64,000 bases of DNA from Amycolatopsis thermoflava N1165 (GCF_000473265.1 NZ_KI421511.1:3571560-3635559); one strand, 5' to 3'; positions 43,852 to 52,114 are shown, counted from the stretch's first letter. Translations and numbers: made by a program. Notes: generated from the letters alone by a model not told the origin.

Positions 43852-44622
43852 GTGACTGTGCGCCTGGATCTCGAGCCCACCGGACTGGCCGTGCTGACGA
43901 TCGATGCCGGGCCGCTCAACCTGTACACGCTCGAGCTGCACGCGGACTTCGACGCCGCGCTGGACCGCCTCGGGGATGCGCGGGCGCTGCTGATCCGTGC
44001 CGAGGGCAAGATCGTCAGCGGCGGGGTCGACGTGTCGCTGTTCGCCGCGCAGGAGACACCCGGGCAGGCGAAGGAGCTGTTCGACCGGATGCTGGCGCTG
44101 CCGGACCGGATCGCGGCGCTGGAGATCCCGACGGTGTTCGCGGCGCACGGGTTGTGCCTGACGTGGGCTTTTGAGGTCGCGGTGGCGTGCGACCTGATCC
44201 TCGCGGCGGAGCGGGCGTCGTTCGGCCTGGTCGAGAAGGTCGTCGGCCTGACCCCGACGATGGGCGGCACGCAGCGCCTGGCCGCGCGGGCCGGCGTCGG
44301 GCGGGCCGCGGAATTCGTGATGACGGGCGACCGCTACCCGGCGGCCGAGCTGGCGCGGTGGGGCGTGGTGAACCGGGTGCTGCCGGACGCCGGGTTCGAC
44401 GAGGCCGCCCGGTCCTTCGCGGCATCGCTGGCGGAGGGCCCGACGCGCGCCCACGCGGCGACGAAGAAGGTGCTGTCGCACTTCGCGAACGGCGGCGTCG
44501 CCGAGGCGAACAAGCACATCACGTCGCTCGCGGCGGACCTGTACCGCACGGAAGACCTGCGCAACGCGGTGCGGTCTTTCCTGGCGGAGGGGCCAGGGAA
44601 GGCGAAGTTCACCGGCCGCTGA
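43852..44622 (+). CDS. Crotonase-family protein, last gene of the ComA-like operon
   Basis: 256 residues. The crotonase fold is clear (GKIVSGGVDVSLFA, HGLCLTWAFEVAVACDLILA, GLTPTMGGTQRLAARAG). The first oxyanion segment is normal, but the second, AHGLCLTWAFEVA, has Leu-Thr-Trp where G-G-G is usual, so the CoA chemistry may be unusual. GTG 43852 is 11 bp after the phosphatase gene. It probably acts on the CoA ester formed by the ligase. Confidence 0.85.
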   Translation: MTVRLDLEPTGLAVLTIDAGPLNLYTLELHADFDAALDRLGDARALLIRAEGKIVSGGVDVSLFAAQETPGQAKELFDRMLALPDRIAALEIPTVFAAHGLCLTWAFEVAVACDLILAAERASFGLVEKVVGLTPTMGGTQRLAARAGVGRAAEFVMTGDRYPAAELARWGVVNRVLPDAGFDEAARSFAASLAEGPTRAHAATKKVLSHFANGGVAEANKHITSLAADLYRTEDLRNAVRSFLAEGPGKAKFTGR

Positions 44623-44660
44623 CCGGGCACACCGGTGGCTCGGCGGAGCCGCCGTGTACT

Positions 44661-44690
44661 ACCCTTTCACTACTTGATTAGTGAAAGGGT
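44661..44690. promoter_or_regulatory. GntR operator overlapping the RBS of its own gene
   Basis: A perfect 12-bp dyad, ACCCTTTCACTA (44661-44672) and TAGTGAAAGGGT (44679-44690), with a 6-base spacer. It ends four bases before the GTG start at 44695 and its right arm holds the Shine-Dalgarno AAAGGG. The ACTA-N-TAGT core is typical of YtrA-subfamily GntR operators. Binding would shut off the operon. Confidence 0.8.
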
Positions 44691-44694
44691 TCTT

Positions 44695-45078
44695 GTGATC
44701 GAGTTCCGGATCGACCGGCGCAGCGGCGTGGCCACGTACCTGCAGTTGGTGCAGCAGGTCGAACAGGCGTTGCGGCTCGGCCGGCTCCAGCCGGGCGACC
44801 GGTTGCCCACCGCCAAGGAGGTGGTGAGCAGCATCGCGATCAACCCGAACACGGTGCTCAAGGCGTACCGCGAACTCGAACGCGAAGGCCTCGTCGAGGC
44901 GCGGCGCGGGCTCGGCACCTTCGTCCGGCGTTCGCTCGGGCACGGCGACGCGGTGGACGGCGCCCTGCTGCGCCAGAAGCTGGAGAGCTGGATCCGGGAG
45001 TCGCGCGCGGCGGGGCTGGAGCGGGAGGACGTCGAAGCGCTGGTCAAGTCGGTACTCGACGAACACCACTGGACGTGA
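44695..45078 (+). CDS. GntR-family (YtrA subfamily) transcriptional regulator
   Basis: 127 residues: winged helix (about 10-75, YLQLVQQVEQALRLGRLQPG, AINPNTVLKAYRELEREGLV, ARRGLGTFV) and a short C-terminal tail with no ligand domain, as in YtrA. YtrA regulators repress ABC transporters encoded with them. GTG 44695 is placed four bases after the perfect palindromic operator. First gene of a three-gene operon. Confidence 0.92.
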   Translation: MIEFRIDRRSGVATYLQLVQQVEQALRLGRLQPGDRLPTAKEVVSSIAINPNTVLKAYRELEREGLVEARRGLGTFVRRSLGHGDAVDGALLRQKLESWIRESRAAGLEREDVEALVKSVLDEHHWT

Positions 45079-45088
45079 AGGAGGGGGC

Positions 45089-45967
45089 ATGGCGAGCAGC
45101 GACGCGTTGACGGCGACCGGTCTCGGCAAGCGGTATCGCCGGGGCTGGGCGCTGCGGGACTGCGACTTTTCCGTGCCACACGGCCGGATCAGCGCGCTGG
45201 TCGGCCCCAACGGCGCGGGCAAGACGACGTTGATGGCGCTGGCGACCGGCCTGCTCGAACCAACCGAGGGGCAGGTGCGGGTGATGGGTCGCGTGCCGGA
45301 CAGGCGGGGGATTCCCGCGGACCTGGCGTTCCTCGCCCAGGACAAGCCGTTGTACCGCGGGTTCACGGTGGCGGACATGCTGCGTGCGGGCCGGGCGCTC
45401 AACACCACGTGGGACCAGGCCTACGCGGAGCGGCTCCTCTCCGAGGCGGGTGTCCCGCGCGCCGCGCGCATCGGGACCTTGTCGGGGGGCCAGCGCACGC
45501 GGGTGGCGCTCGCGATGGCTCTGGGCCGGCGTCCGCGCGTGCTCATGCTCGACGAGCCGCTCGCGGATCTGGACCCGATCGCCCGGGACGAGGTCATGCG
45601 GACGCTGATGGCCGAAGCAGCCGACACCGGGATGACCGTGCTGCTCTCCTCGCACGTGCTGTCGGACCTCGAAAACGTGTGCGATCACCTGCTGCTGCTC
45701 GCCGACGGGCGGACGCGGCTGTGCGGCGACGTGGCGGACCTGCTCGCCGGGCACCGGCTTCTGGTCGGCCCCGCGGACGGTGACCTCGCCCCGGACACGG
45801 TGGTCGAGCGGCGCAAGACGGCACGGCAGGTCACGGCCCTGGTACGGGGACGCGGGCCGGCGCCCGCTCCCGGCTGGGAATCACACGAACCCACGTTGGA
45901 GGAACTGGTGATGGCGCACCTGCGGGCGGGCAGCGCCGCGGCACCCGCGCGGGAGGTGGCCGCGTGA
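45089..45967 (+). CDS. ABC transporter ATP-binding protein
   Basis: 292 residues. Walker A GPNGAGKTT, signature LSGGQRTR, Walker B VLMLDEPLADLDP and H-loop SSHVLSD are all intact. The type matches the YtrB/BcrA group used for antibiotic or lipid export. Follows the GntR gene by 10 bp (RBS AAGGAGG) and overlaps the permease gene by 4 bp. Confidence 0.93.
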   Translation: MASSDALTATGLGKRYRRGWALRDCDFSVPHGRISALVGPNGAGKTTLMALATGLLEPTEGQVRVMGRVPDRRGIPADLAFLAQDKPLYRGFTVADMLRAGRALNTTWDQAYAERLLSEAGVPRAARIGTLSGGQRTRVALAMALGRRPRVLMLDEPLADLDPIARDEVMRTLMAEAADTGMTVLLSSHVLSDLENVCDHLLLLADGRTRLCGDVADLLAGHRLLVGPADGDLAPDTVVERRKTARQVTALVRGRGPAPAPGWESHEPTLEELVMAHLRAGSAAAPAREVAA

Positions 45968-46902
45968 CCTGGGTGACCTGGCGGCTGCACCGCCTGCAGC
46001 TGCTGCTCGGTCTCGGACTGACCGCGGCCGTCGCGGTGGTGCTGGTCGTCGAGCACGTGCAGGCGACCGGTTACCTGGCGGCCCACGGCATCGAGGGGTG
46101 CCAGGTGGTCGACAGTGGACGGTGCACCGCCCCGGCGATGGCGGCGTTCGAGGACGAGTTCCAGAGCTTCGCGCGCAACTTCCCGATGGTGCTTCTCGGC
46201 CTCCCCGTGCTGCTCGGCATGTTCACCGGCGCTCCGCTGTTCGCGCGCGAATTCGAGCAGGGGACCCACATCCTCGGGCTGACGCAGTCGGTGAGCCGGT
46301 TCCGTTGGTGGCTGAGCAAGCTGCTCGTGGTGGGTACGCCGATCCTCCTCGGCATGTTCGCGCTTGGCTTGGTGAGCGCCTGGGCGTTCGAACCGCTGCA
46401 CTACGTGACTCGCGGTGCGATCATGACACCGGGCTTCGAGACGCAGGGGCCGGTCCTGGGCGCCTACACCGTGCTCGCGTTCGCCGTCGGCGCGACGGCG
46501 GGGCTGTTCTTCCGCAACACGCTCGCCGCGATGGCGGCGACACTGCTCGTCTACCTGGTGGTCGTGGTCGGGGTCGCGAACCTGGCCAGGCCGGGCTTCG
46601 CCGAGCCCGCCCAGGCCACGGCCTCCGTCGCCGCGACGAACCCCGTCCCGTACGACGCCTGGCGGCTCGGGGCGGCGTACTACGACGCGAGCGGCCACGA
46701 GGTCGCGTTCGAACCGTCCGCCTGCACGTCCGCCGACACCGCGCGGAGTTGCCTGGAGAACCAGGGGGTGGCGGCGCAGCGGGCCGCGTTCCACCCCGCC
46801 GACCGGTTCTGGCGATTCCAGGGGATCGAGAGCGGGATCCACGTGGTGCTGGGCGGTCTGGTCCTGGCGGCCGGCTTGTGGCGGGTGCGGCGGGTGCTGT
46901 GA
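45964..46902 (+). CDS. ABC transporter permease
   Basis: 312 residues with about six transmembrane helices. Extracellular loops carry cysteines (EGCQVVDSGRCTAP and SACTSADTARSCLEN) that may be disulphide-bonded. The pattern fits ABC-2 type permeases of the BcrB/YtrC group. GTG 45964 overlaps the ATPase stop. Ends 50 bp before the convergent fahA stop, with a pair of overlapping hairpins in between. Confidence 0.9.
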   Translation: MTWVTWRLHRLQLLLGLGLTAAVAVVLVVEHVQATGYLAAHGIEGCQVVDSGRCTAPAMAAFEDEFQSFARNFPMVLLGLPVLLGMFTGAPLFAREFEQGTHILGLTQSVSRFRWWLSKLLVVGTPILLGMFALGLVSAWAFEPLHYVTRGAIMTPGFETQGPVLGAYTVLAFAVGATAGLFFRNTLAAMAATLLVYLVVVVGVANLARPGFAEPAQATASVAATNPVPYDAWRLGAAYYDASGHEVAFEPSACTSADTARSCLENQGVAAQRAAFHPADRFWRFQGIESGIHVVLGGLVLAAGLWRVRRVL

Positions 46903-46907
46903 CAGTG

Positions 46908-46961
46908 CGGGCTCCGGCCAAGCGCTGACGCGCCAGGCCGGAGCCCGGCGCGTCAGCGCTT
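46908..46961. terminator. Two overlapping, mutually exclusive hairpins between convergent genes
   Basis: Hairpin A: arms 46908-46919 and 46936-46947 (CGGGCTCCGGCC, 12 bp perfect). Hairpin B: arms 46920-46934 and 46947-46961 (AAGCGCTGACGCGCC, 15 bp perfect). The right arm of B includes the last codons and stop of fahA. The arms are interleaved, so only one hairpin can form at a time. Bidirectional termination is the simplest role. Confidence 0.75.
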
Positions 46962-48134
46962 GGCTTCGGTGGCCGGCAGGATCCGCCCCCGCACCTCGCC
47001 GAAACCGATGCGGCCTGCCGATCCCGGGGCGGTCGCCGTGATCGCCACCTCGTCGCCGTCCAGGAGGAACGTTCGCGGCTCGCCGTTGACCTCGACCGGC
47101 TCCTTGCCGCCCCAGGTCAGCTCGATGAACGCGCCGCGCTGGTTCTTCTCCGGGCCGGAGATCGTGCCGGACGCGTACAGGTCGCCCGTGCGCGACGACG
47201 CCCCGTTGACCGTCATGTGCGCCAGCATCTGCGCCGGCGACCAGTACATCTCCCGGTACGGCGGGCGGCTGACCTCCTGCCCGTTCCACGACACCGACAA
47301 CGCGATGTCCAGCCCCCACGGCGACGACTCCCGCAGGTACGGCAACGGCTCCGGCGACTGCTCCGGCGTCGGGACCCGCGCGGCCTCCAGCGCCAGCAGC
47401 GGCACCACCCACGGCGAGATCGACGTCGCGAAGCTCTTGCCGAGGTTCGGGCCCAGCGGGACGTATTCCCAGGCCTGGATGTCCCGCGCCGACCAGTCGT
47501 TCACCAGCACCGCGCCGAACACGTGCCGCGCGAAGTCCTCCGTCCGGACACCCGAACCGAGCGGCGACGGGACGCCGACGATGAACCCCAGCTCCGCCTC
47601 GATGTCCAGCCGCCGCGACTCGCCGAACGACGGCGCGTCCTCGTCCGGCGCCTTGCGCTGCCCGCACGGCCGCACGATGTCCGTGCCGGACACCACGATC
47701 GTCCCGGCCCGCCCGTGGTAGCCCACCGGCAGGTGCTTCCAGTTCGGCATCAGCGGCTCGGCGTCCGGCCGGAACAGCCGCCCCAGGTTGGCCGCGTGGT
47801 GCTCGGACGCGTAGAAGTCCACGTAGTCCGCGACCTCGACGGGCAGGTGCAGCTCCACTTCGGACACCGGGAAGACCGCCTCGGCGGGCACCTCACCCCG
47901 CACGAGCTCCGAGATACGCGCCCGCACCTCTACCCACCGGTCGTAGCCCTGCGCCATGAACGCGTTCAACGACGGCCGCGCGAACACGTCGTCGCCCAGC
48001 GCCACCGCCAGGTCGACCACGGAATCGCCCACCCGCACGCCGACCCGCGGCTGCGTCCCCGGCGTGGAGAACACGCCGTAGGGCAGGTTGTCCAGCCCGA
48101 ACAGCGACCCCTCGGGGATGTCGATCGTGGTCAC
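46953..48134 (-). CDS. fahA: Fumarylacetoacetase
   Basis: 393 residues, full length. The N-terminal SH3-like domain (about 1-115) is followed by the catalytic domain with DYVDFYASEHHAANLGRLFR (metal and His), YHGRAGTIVV, VLVNDWSARDIQAWEYVPLG and GGKEPVE. It splits fumarylacetoacetate into fumarate and acetoacetate, the last step of homogentisate breakdown. The start overlaps the stop of the preceding unknown gene (ATGA). Third gene of the operon hmgA-unknown-fahA. Confidence 0.95.
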   Translation of the reverse strand: MTTIDIPEGSLFGLDNLPYGVFSTPGTQPRVGVRVGDSVVDLAVALGDDVFARPSLNAFMAQGYDRWVEVRARISELVRGEVPAEAVFPVSEVELHLPVEVADYVDFYASEHHAANLGRLFRPDAEPLMPNWKHLPVGYHGRAGTIVVSGTDIVRPCGQRKAPDEDAPSFGESRRLDIEAELGFIVGVPSPLGSGVRTEDFARHVFGAVLVNDWSARDIQAWEYVPLGPNLGKSFATSISPWVVPLLALEAARVPTPEQSPEPLPYLRESSPWGLDIALSVSWNGQEVSRPPYREMYWSPAQMLAHMTVNGASSRTGDLYASGTISGPEKNQRGAFIELTWGGKEPVEVNGEPRTFLLDGDEVAITATAPGSAGRIGFGEVRGRILPATEAKR

Positions 48135-48955
48135 GCCGTCACTCCTCCTTCCAGCGCCGAAGCCGGGACCAGTCCGAGGTCCACCAGTTCGGCCACCGGT
48201 TCGTCGATGCTGCAGGTCCCGAACGACCGGAACGACTCACGCGCCGCAGGGTCCACTTCGGACACCAGCTCGGCCACCCGCGCGCCGTCCCGCTCCGCGA
48301 GCAACGCGACGAGCTCGTCCTCGCCCGCGCCGGAGCGGGCCGCCGCCGTCGCCAGCAGCAGGTTCAGGAACCCGTGCTGCTCGAACCCGGTGGACGGGTC
48401 CGTGTTCCGCACCGCGTGGTGCAGCCCGGCGGTCGCCTTGAACGGCACCCCCGCCCGCACCACGGCGTGCACGGCCGCGGCCAGCTCCGCCTCGTCCGGG
48501 TACAGCTCGGCTTTCACCCCGCCGGTCCGGAACTTCGCGGCGTGCCCGGTCTTCGCGCAGGTCGCGATCACCTCGGCCCGGCGGGGGTCCCGTGGCACCT
48601 CGACGAACACCGGCACGTCACCGGCCACCTCCAGCGCGCGGAAGAACTCCGGCACCGACGACTCCGCGGGCACCGCGACCTCGAACCCGGCCAGCCGCAC
48701 CGGCAGGTCGGCGGCCCGGCCCAGAGCGTCCGGCAGCTGGGCCGGGCCGCCCGGCGCGGTCACCGACAGATCGAGCGGCTCGGCAGCGACCGCGCCGAGC
48801 TCCGCGAGCGCCGGCGCGGCCAGGACCAGCGGGCCGACCAGTTCGCCGTAGCCCGACGCGAGGTGCGTGGCGTGGTCCGGCACTGCCTGCGGCAGGGGCT
48901 TCAGACCGGGCGGGAACACCGCCGCGTCGTCGAGGAAGCCGGCGAACACACTCAC
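48131..48955 (-). CDS. Unknown protein coupled to hmgA and fahA, 274 aa
   Basis: GTG 48955 overlaps the hmgA stop and the stop overlaps the fahA start, so translation is coupled on both sides. VSVFAGFLDDAAVFPPGLKPL starts a predicted alpha/beta protein with KFRTGGVKAELYPDEAELAA and HAVRNTDPSTGFEQHGFLNLL as the conserved-looking parts. The pattern recalls a barrel fold. There is no signal peptide or transmembrane segment. Maleylacetoacetate isomerase, the missing enzyme between HmgA and FahA, is usually glutathione-dependent, but actinobacteria lack glutathione, so this gene is a candidate for that step. That is inference; no known isomerase motif was recognised. Confidence 0.8.
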   Translation of the reverse strand: MSVFAGFLDDAAVFPPGLKPLPQAVPDHATHLASGYGELVGPLVLAAPALAELGAVAAEPLDLSVTAPGGPAQLPDALGRAADLPVRLAGFEVAVPAESSVPEFFRALEVAGDVPVFVEVPRDPRRAEVIATCAKTGHAAKFRTGGVKAELYPDEAELAAAVHAVVRAGVPFKATAGLHHAVRNTDPSTGFEQHGFLNLLLATAAARSGAGEDELVALLAERDGARVAELVSEVDPAARESFRSFGTCSIDEPVAELVDLGLVPASALEGGVTA

Positions 48956-50142
48956 TTCGGCCCCCGCCCGGCCCAGGTCCACGCGTAGTTCGGGTCCTCG
49001 GCCGCGCGGCCGCCCTCACCCAGCTCCAGCGGGCGGAACGTGTCGACCATGACCGCCAGCTCGTCGAAGAACTCCACGCCGATGCTGCGCTCGTAGGCGC
49101 CCGGCTGCGGGCCGTGCGAGTGGCCGCCCGGGTGCAGCGAGATCGAGCCCTGCCCGATGCCCGAGCCCTTGCGCGCCTCGTAGTCGCCGCCGCAGTAGAA
49201 CATGACCTCGTCCGAGTCCACATTGGAGTGGTAGTACGGCACCGGGATGGACAGCGGGTGGTAGTCCACCTTGCGCGGCACGAAGTTGCAGACGACGAAG
49301 TTGTCGCCCTCGAACACCTGGTGCACCGGCGGCGGCTGGTGCACGCGGCCGGTGATCGGCTCGAAGTCGCTGACGTTGAACGTGTACGGGTAGAGGCAGC
49401 CGTCCCAGCCGACCACGTCGAACGGGTGCTGCGGGTACACGAACCGGGTGCCGACGATCCCGGTGCTGCCGCGGTGCTTGATCAGCACCTCGACGTCGGT
49501 GCCCTCGACCAGCAGCGGCTCGGTGGGCCCGTGCAGGTCGCGCTCGCAGTACGGCGCGTGCTCCAGCAGCTGGCCGTACTTCGACAGGTACCGCTTCGGC
49601 GGCGTGATGTGCGAGTTCGCCTCGATCGCGTACGCCCGCACCGGGCCGTCCGGCACCCAGCGGTGGGTGGTGGCGCGCGGCAGGATCACGTAGTCGCCCT
49701 GGCGGAACGGCAGCACGCCGAACACGGTCTCGACGACGCCCTCACCGGACTCGATGTAGACGCACTCGTCGCCGATCGAGTTGCGGTACAGCGGGGAGGC
49801 CTCGCCCGCCACGACGTAGGAGATGCGCACGTCGCCGTTGCCGAGCACGAGCCGGCGCCCGGTGACGACGTCGTTGGACTTCCACTCCTCGCCCGGGAAC
49901 AGCTCGTGCAGCTTGAGGTGCCGCGGCCGGAGCGGGTGGTTGGCCTCGGTGGTCAGGTCCGGGAGCTCCCAGACCGTCGAGTCGACGATCGCCGACGGGA
50001 TGTTGCGGTGGTAGAGCAGCGACGAATCGCTGGAGAAGCCCTCCTCCCCCATCAGCTCCTCGTAGTACAGGCCACCCTCGGGGGTGCGGTGCTGCGTGTG
50101 CCGCTTCGGCGGAACCGCACCGACCTGCCGGTAGTACGCCAT
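48952..50142 (-). CDS. hmgA: Homogentisate 1,2-dioxygenase
   Basis: 396 residues, double-stranded beta-helix (cupin) protein. YYEELMGEEGFSSDSSLLYH near the N-terminus, HQVFEGDNFVVCNFVPRK, PYYHSNVDSDEVMFYCGGDY and SLHPGGHSHGPQPGAYE contain the iron-binding His/Glu residues of the family. It opens the ring of homogentisate, the central intermediate of tyrosine breakdown. ATG 50142 was chosen for the AAGGAGG upstream; a longer frame to 50202 would cross a palindromic operator. First gene of the operon, controlled from 50168-50187. Confidence 0.95.
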   Translation of the reverse strand: MAYYRQVGAVPPKRHTQHRTPEGGLYYEELMGEEGFSSDSSLLYHRNIPSAIVDSTVWELPDLTTEANHPLRPRHLKLHELFPGEEWKSNDVVTGRRLVLGNGDVRISYVVAGEASPLYRNSIGDECVYIESGEGVVETVFGVLPFRQGDYVILPRATTHRWVPDGPVRAYAIEANSHITPPKRYLSKYGQLLEHAPYCERDLHGPTEPLLVEGTDVEVLIKHRGSTGIVGTRFVYPQHPFDVVGWDGCLYPYTFNVSDFEPITGRVHQPPPVHQVFEGDNFVVCNFVPRKVDYHPLSIPVPYYHSNVDSDEVMFYCGGDYEARKGSGIGQGSISLHPGGHSHGPQPGAYERSIGVEFFDELAVMVDTFRPLELGEGGRAAEDPNYAWTWAGRGPK

Positions 50143-50167
50143 GACCTCGCCTCCTTGCCGGTCCGAT

Positions 50168-50187
50168 GTAGTAAATGTATGTACTAC
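50168..50187. promoter_or_regulatory. MarR operator upstream of hmgA
   Basis: GTAGTA (50168-50173), 8-base spacer, TACTAC (50182-50187), a perfect dyad in an AT-rich island 26 bp before the hmgA start. A second site of the same form lies at 50756-50775 ahead of the MarR gene. Confidence 0.8.
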
Positions 50188-50205
50188 TTCGCTCGTGCGC
50201 AAGGG

Positions 50206-50730
50206 TCAGTTGCGGCCACGCACGTCGAACTGGTCGCGGTTGGTGATCAGCTTGTCCAGCAGCATCACCAGGATCCGCTGCTCGGCCTCGGTGAGCACGC
50301 TGGTCCACTCGTGCTCGCGCTCGTTGTGCTCGCGGAACACCTCGACCATCTCGGCGCGGCCGCGCTCGGACAGCGACAGCAGCACCGAGCGGCCGTCGTG
50401 CTCGCCGGGCGTGCGCTCCAGCAGCCCGTCGGCCACCAGGGTCTTCGACAGGTTGGACACCGCCGCGCGGCTCATGCCGGTCAGCTCGGCGGCCTTCTTC
50501 GCCTCCAGCGGGCCGGCCAGCCAGGTGACGAACAGCAGCCGGAACCCGGACCAGGACTGGCCGCGCGGCCGGTGGACGCTGGCCTCCAGGTCGTAGGTGA
50601 CGATGTTGGAGGCCCGGTTCAGCGTGAGCAGCACCTCGGTGGCGAGCTGGTGCCGGAAGCCGAACTCCTCGGCGAGCCTGCGGTTGGCGAGCTCGACGAA
50701 GGACCAGAAGTCGAGCTCGCCATCCGCCAT
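50206..50730 (-). CDS. MarR-family regulator of the homogentisate operon
   Basis: 174 residues. MarR winged helix (about 60-130, LTGMSRAAVSNLSKTLVADGLLERTPGEHDGRS) flanked by dimerisation helices. It is immediately upstream of hmgA (63 bp) on the same strand. Palindromes GTAGTW-N8-WACTAC precede both this gene and hmgA, so the protein probably represses both and is released by homogentisate or a related acid. Confidence 0.9.
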   Translation of the reverse strand: MADGELDFWSFVELANRRLAEEFGFRHQLATEVLLTLNRASNIVTYDLEASVHRPRGQSWSGFRLLFVTWLAGPLEAKKAAELTGMSRAAVSNLSKTLVADGLLERTPGEHDGRSVLLSLSERGRAEMVEVFREHNEREHEWTSVLTEAEQRILVMLLDKLITNRDQFDVRGRN

Positions 50731-50755
50731 GACCGCAACCCTATCGCCGGAGGAA

Positions 50756-50775
50756 GTAGTTAATATCTAAACTAC
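50756..50775. promoter_or_regulatory. MarR operator upstream of its own gene
   Basis: GTAGTT (50756-50761), 8-base spacer, AACTAC (50770-50775), a perfect 6-bp dyad with the same spacing as the hmgA site. It lies 26 bp before the marR start and overlaps the last codons and stop of the MFS gene upstream. Confidence 0.8.
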
Positions 50776-52089
50776 CTCGTGGGCCGCCGCGGCGCCACGC
50801 CGTTCCTTCGTCACCTTGAGGAAGGACAGCATCACCGCGCAGATGACCAGGCACGCGATCGGGAAGTACAGGCCCACCGACACGTCGTCGGCGGTGGCGT
50901 TCTTGCCGATCACGTACGGCCCGAAGAACCCGCCCAGCGCGGCGATCGAGTTGATCGCGGCCAGCCCGACCGCGGTGTGCTCCTTGGACAGCACCCGCGA
51001 GGCCAGCGCCCAGTAGGGCGCGAGGTAGCCGAGCACGCCGATCGCGACCAGCGACAGGCAGATCAGCGCCGCCACCGGGGTGTGCCGGAACTGGATCGTG
51101 CCGAACAGGCCGACCGCGGCCAGCAGCATCATCGCGACGACGTGCCCGCGCCGCTCCCCCGTCCGGTCGGAGTTGCGGGCCACCAGCAGCATGCCCACCG
51201 CGCCGACGATCCACGGGATCACGCCGAGGAAACCGATGTTGGTCGCTGAGTAGGACGGGTCCATCTGCTTGACGATCTGCGGCAGGAAGAAGGTGAACCC
51301 GTACAGGCCGCACGCGGCGAACAGGTTCGCGAAGGCCATGTAGAGCACCTTGCGGTCCTTCATGACCCGCAGCTGGCCGAGGAAGGTCTCCTTCTGCTCC
51401 GGCGCGTAGTCCTTGTTGATCTCCGTTTCCAGCCACTCGCTCTCCTCCCGCGAGAGGAAACGCGCCTGGCTGGGCTTGTTCGGCAGATACGCGAGCACGA
51501 CCAGGCCGACCAGCACCGCGGGCAGGCCCTGCAGGATGAACACCCAGCGCCAGCCGGACAGGCCGAACCAGTTGATGTGGTCGAGGATCAGGCCGCCGGT
51601 GAGGCTGCCGAGGATCATCGCGACCGGCTGCGCGATCGCCAGCGTCGCGATGGCGCGGCCGCGTTCCTTCGGGCGGAACCACAGCGTCAGGTACAGCAGC
51701 AGGCCCGGGTAGAGCCCGGCCTCGGCGACGCCGAGGACGATCCGCGCGATGTAGAGCTGCGGGATGTTCTGCACGAACCCGGTGACGGCGGTGACGATGC
51801 CCCAGCTGATGGCGATGCGCGCGAGCCAGATCCGCGCGCCGATCTTCTTCATGATCATGTTGCTGGGGATCTCGAACACCACGTAGGCGAGGAAGAAGAT
51901 CGCCGACGCGGTGCCGAACACGGCCGTGGTGATCAGCAGCTCGTGCTGCATGCCCAGCTGGGCGTAGCTGATGTTCGACCGGTCCATGTAGTTGAACACG
52001 TACAGCAGCGCGACCAGCGGCAGGACTCTCTTGCTGACCTTGCGGATCGTGCGGCTGCCGAGTTCCCCGGCAGCGGTGGTTTCGCTCAT
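50767..52089 (-). CDS. MFS transporter, anion:cation symporter (ACS) family
   Basis: 440 residues, twelve transmembrane helices. VLPLVALLYVFNYMDRSNISYAQLG is the classical start of ACS carriers for aromatic or organic acids; NMIMKKIGARIWLARI and LGVAEAGLYPGLLLYLTLWF are conserved loops. Last gene of the IclR-controlled catabolic operon, 25 bp after the FAD gene. It probably imports the operon's substrate. Its 3' end carries the operator of the marR gene. Confidence 0.92.
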   Translation of the reverse strand: MSETTAAGELGSRTIRKVSKRVLPLVALLYVFNYMDRSNISYAQLGMQHELLITTAVFGTASAIFFLAYVVFEIPSNMIMKKIGARIWLARIAISWGIVTAVTGFVQNIPQLYIARIVLGVAEAGLYPGLLLYLTLWFRPKERGRAIATLAIAQPVAMILGSLTGGLILDHINWFGLSGWRWVFILQGLPAVLVGLVVLAYLPNKPSQARFLSREESEWLETEINKDYAPEQKETFLGQLRVMKDRKVLYMAFANLFAACGLYGFTFFLPQIVKQMDPSYSATNIGFLGVIPWIVGAVGMLLVARNSDRTGERRGHVVAMMLLAAVGLFGTIQFRHTPVAALICLSLVAIGVLGYLAPYWALASRVLSKEHTAVGLAAINSIAALGGFFGPYVIGKNATADDVSVGLYFPIACLVICAVMLSFLKVTKERRGAAAAHEVV

Positions 52090-52114
52090 GTCTCTCCTCG
52101 TTGAGTGTGCGAAG

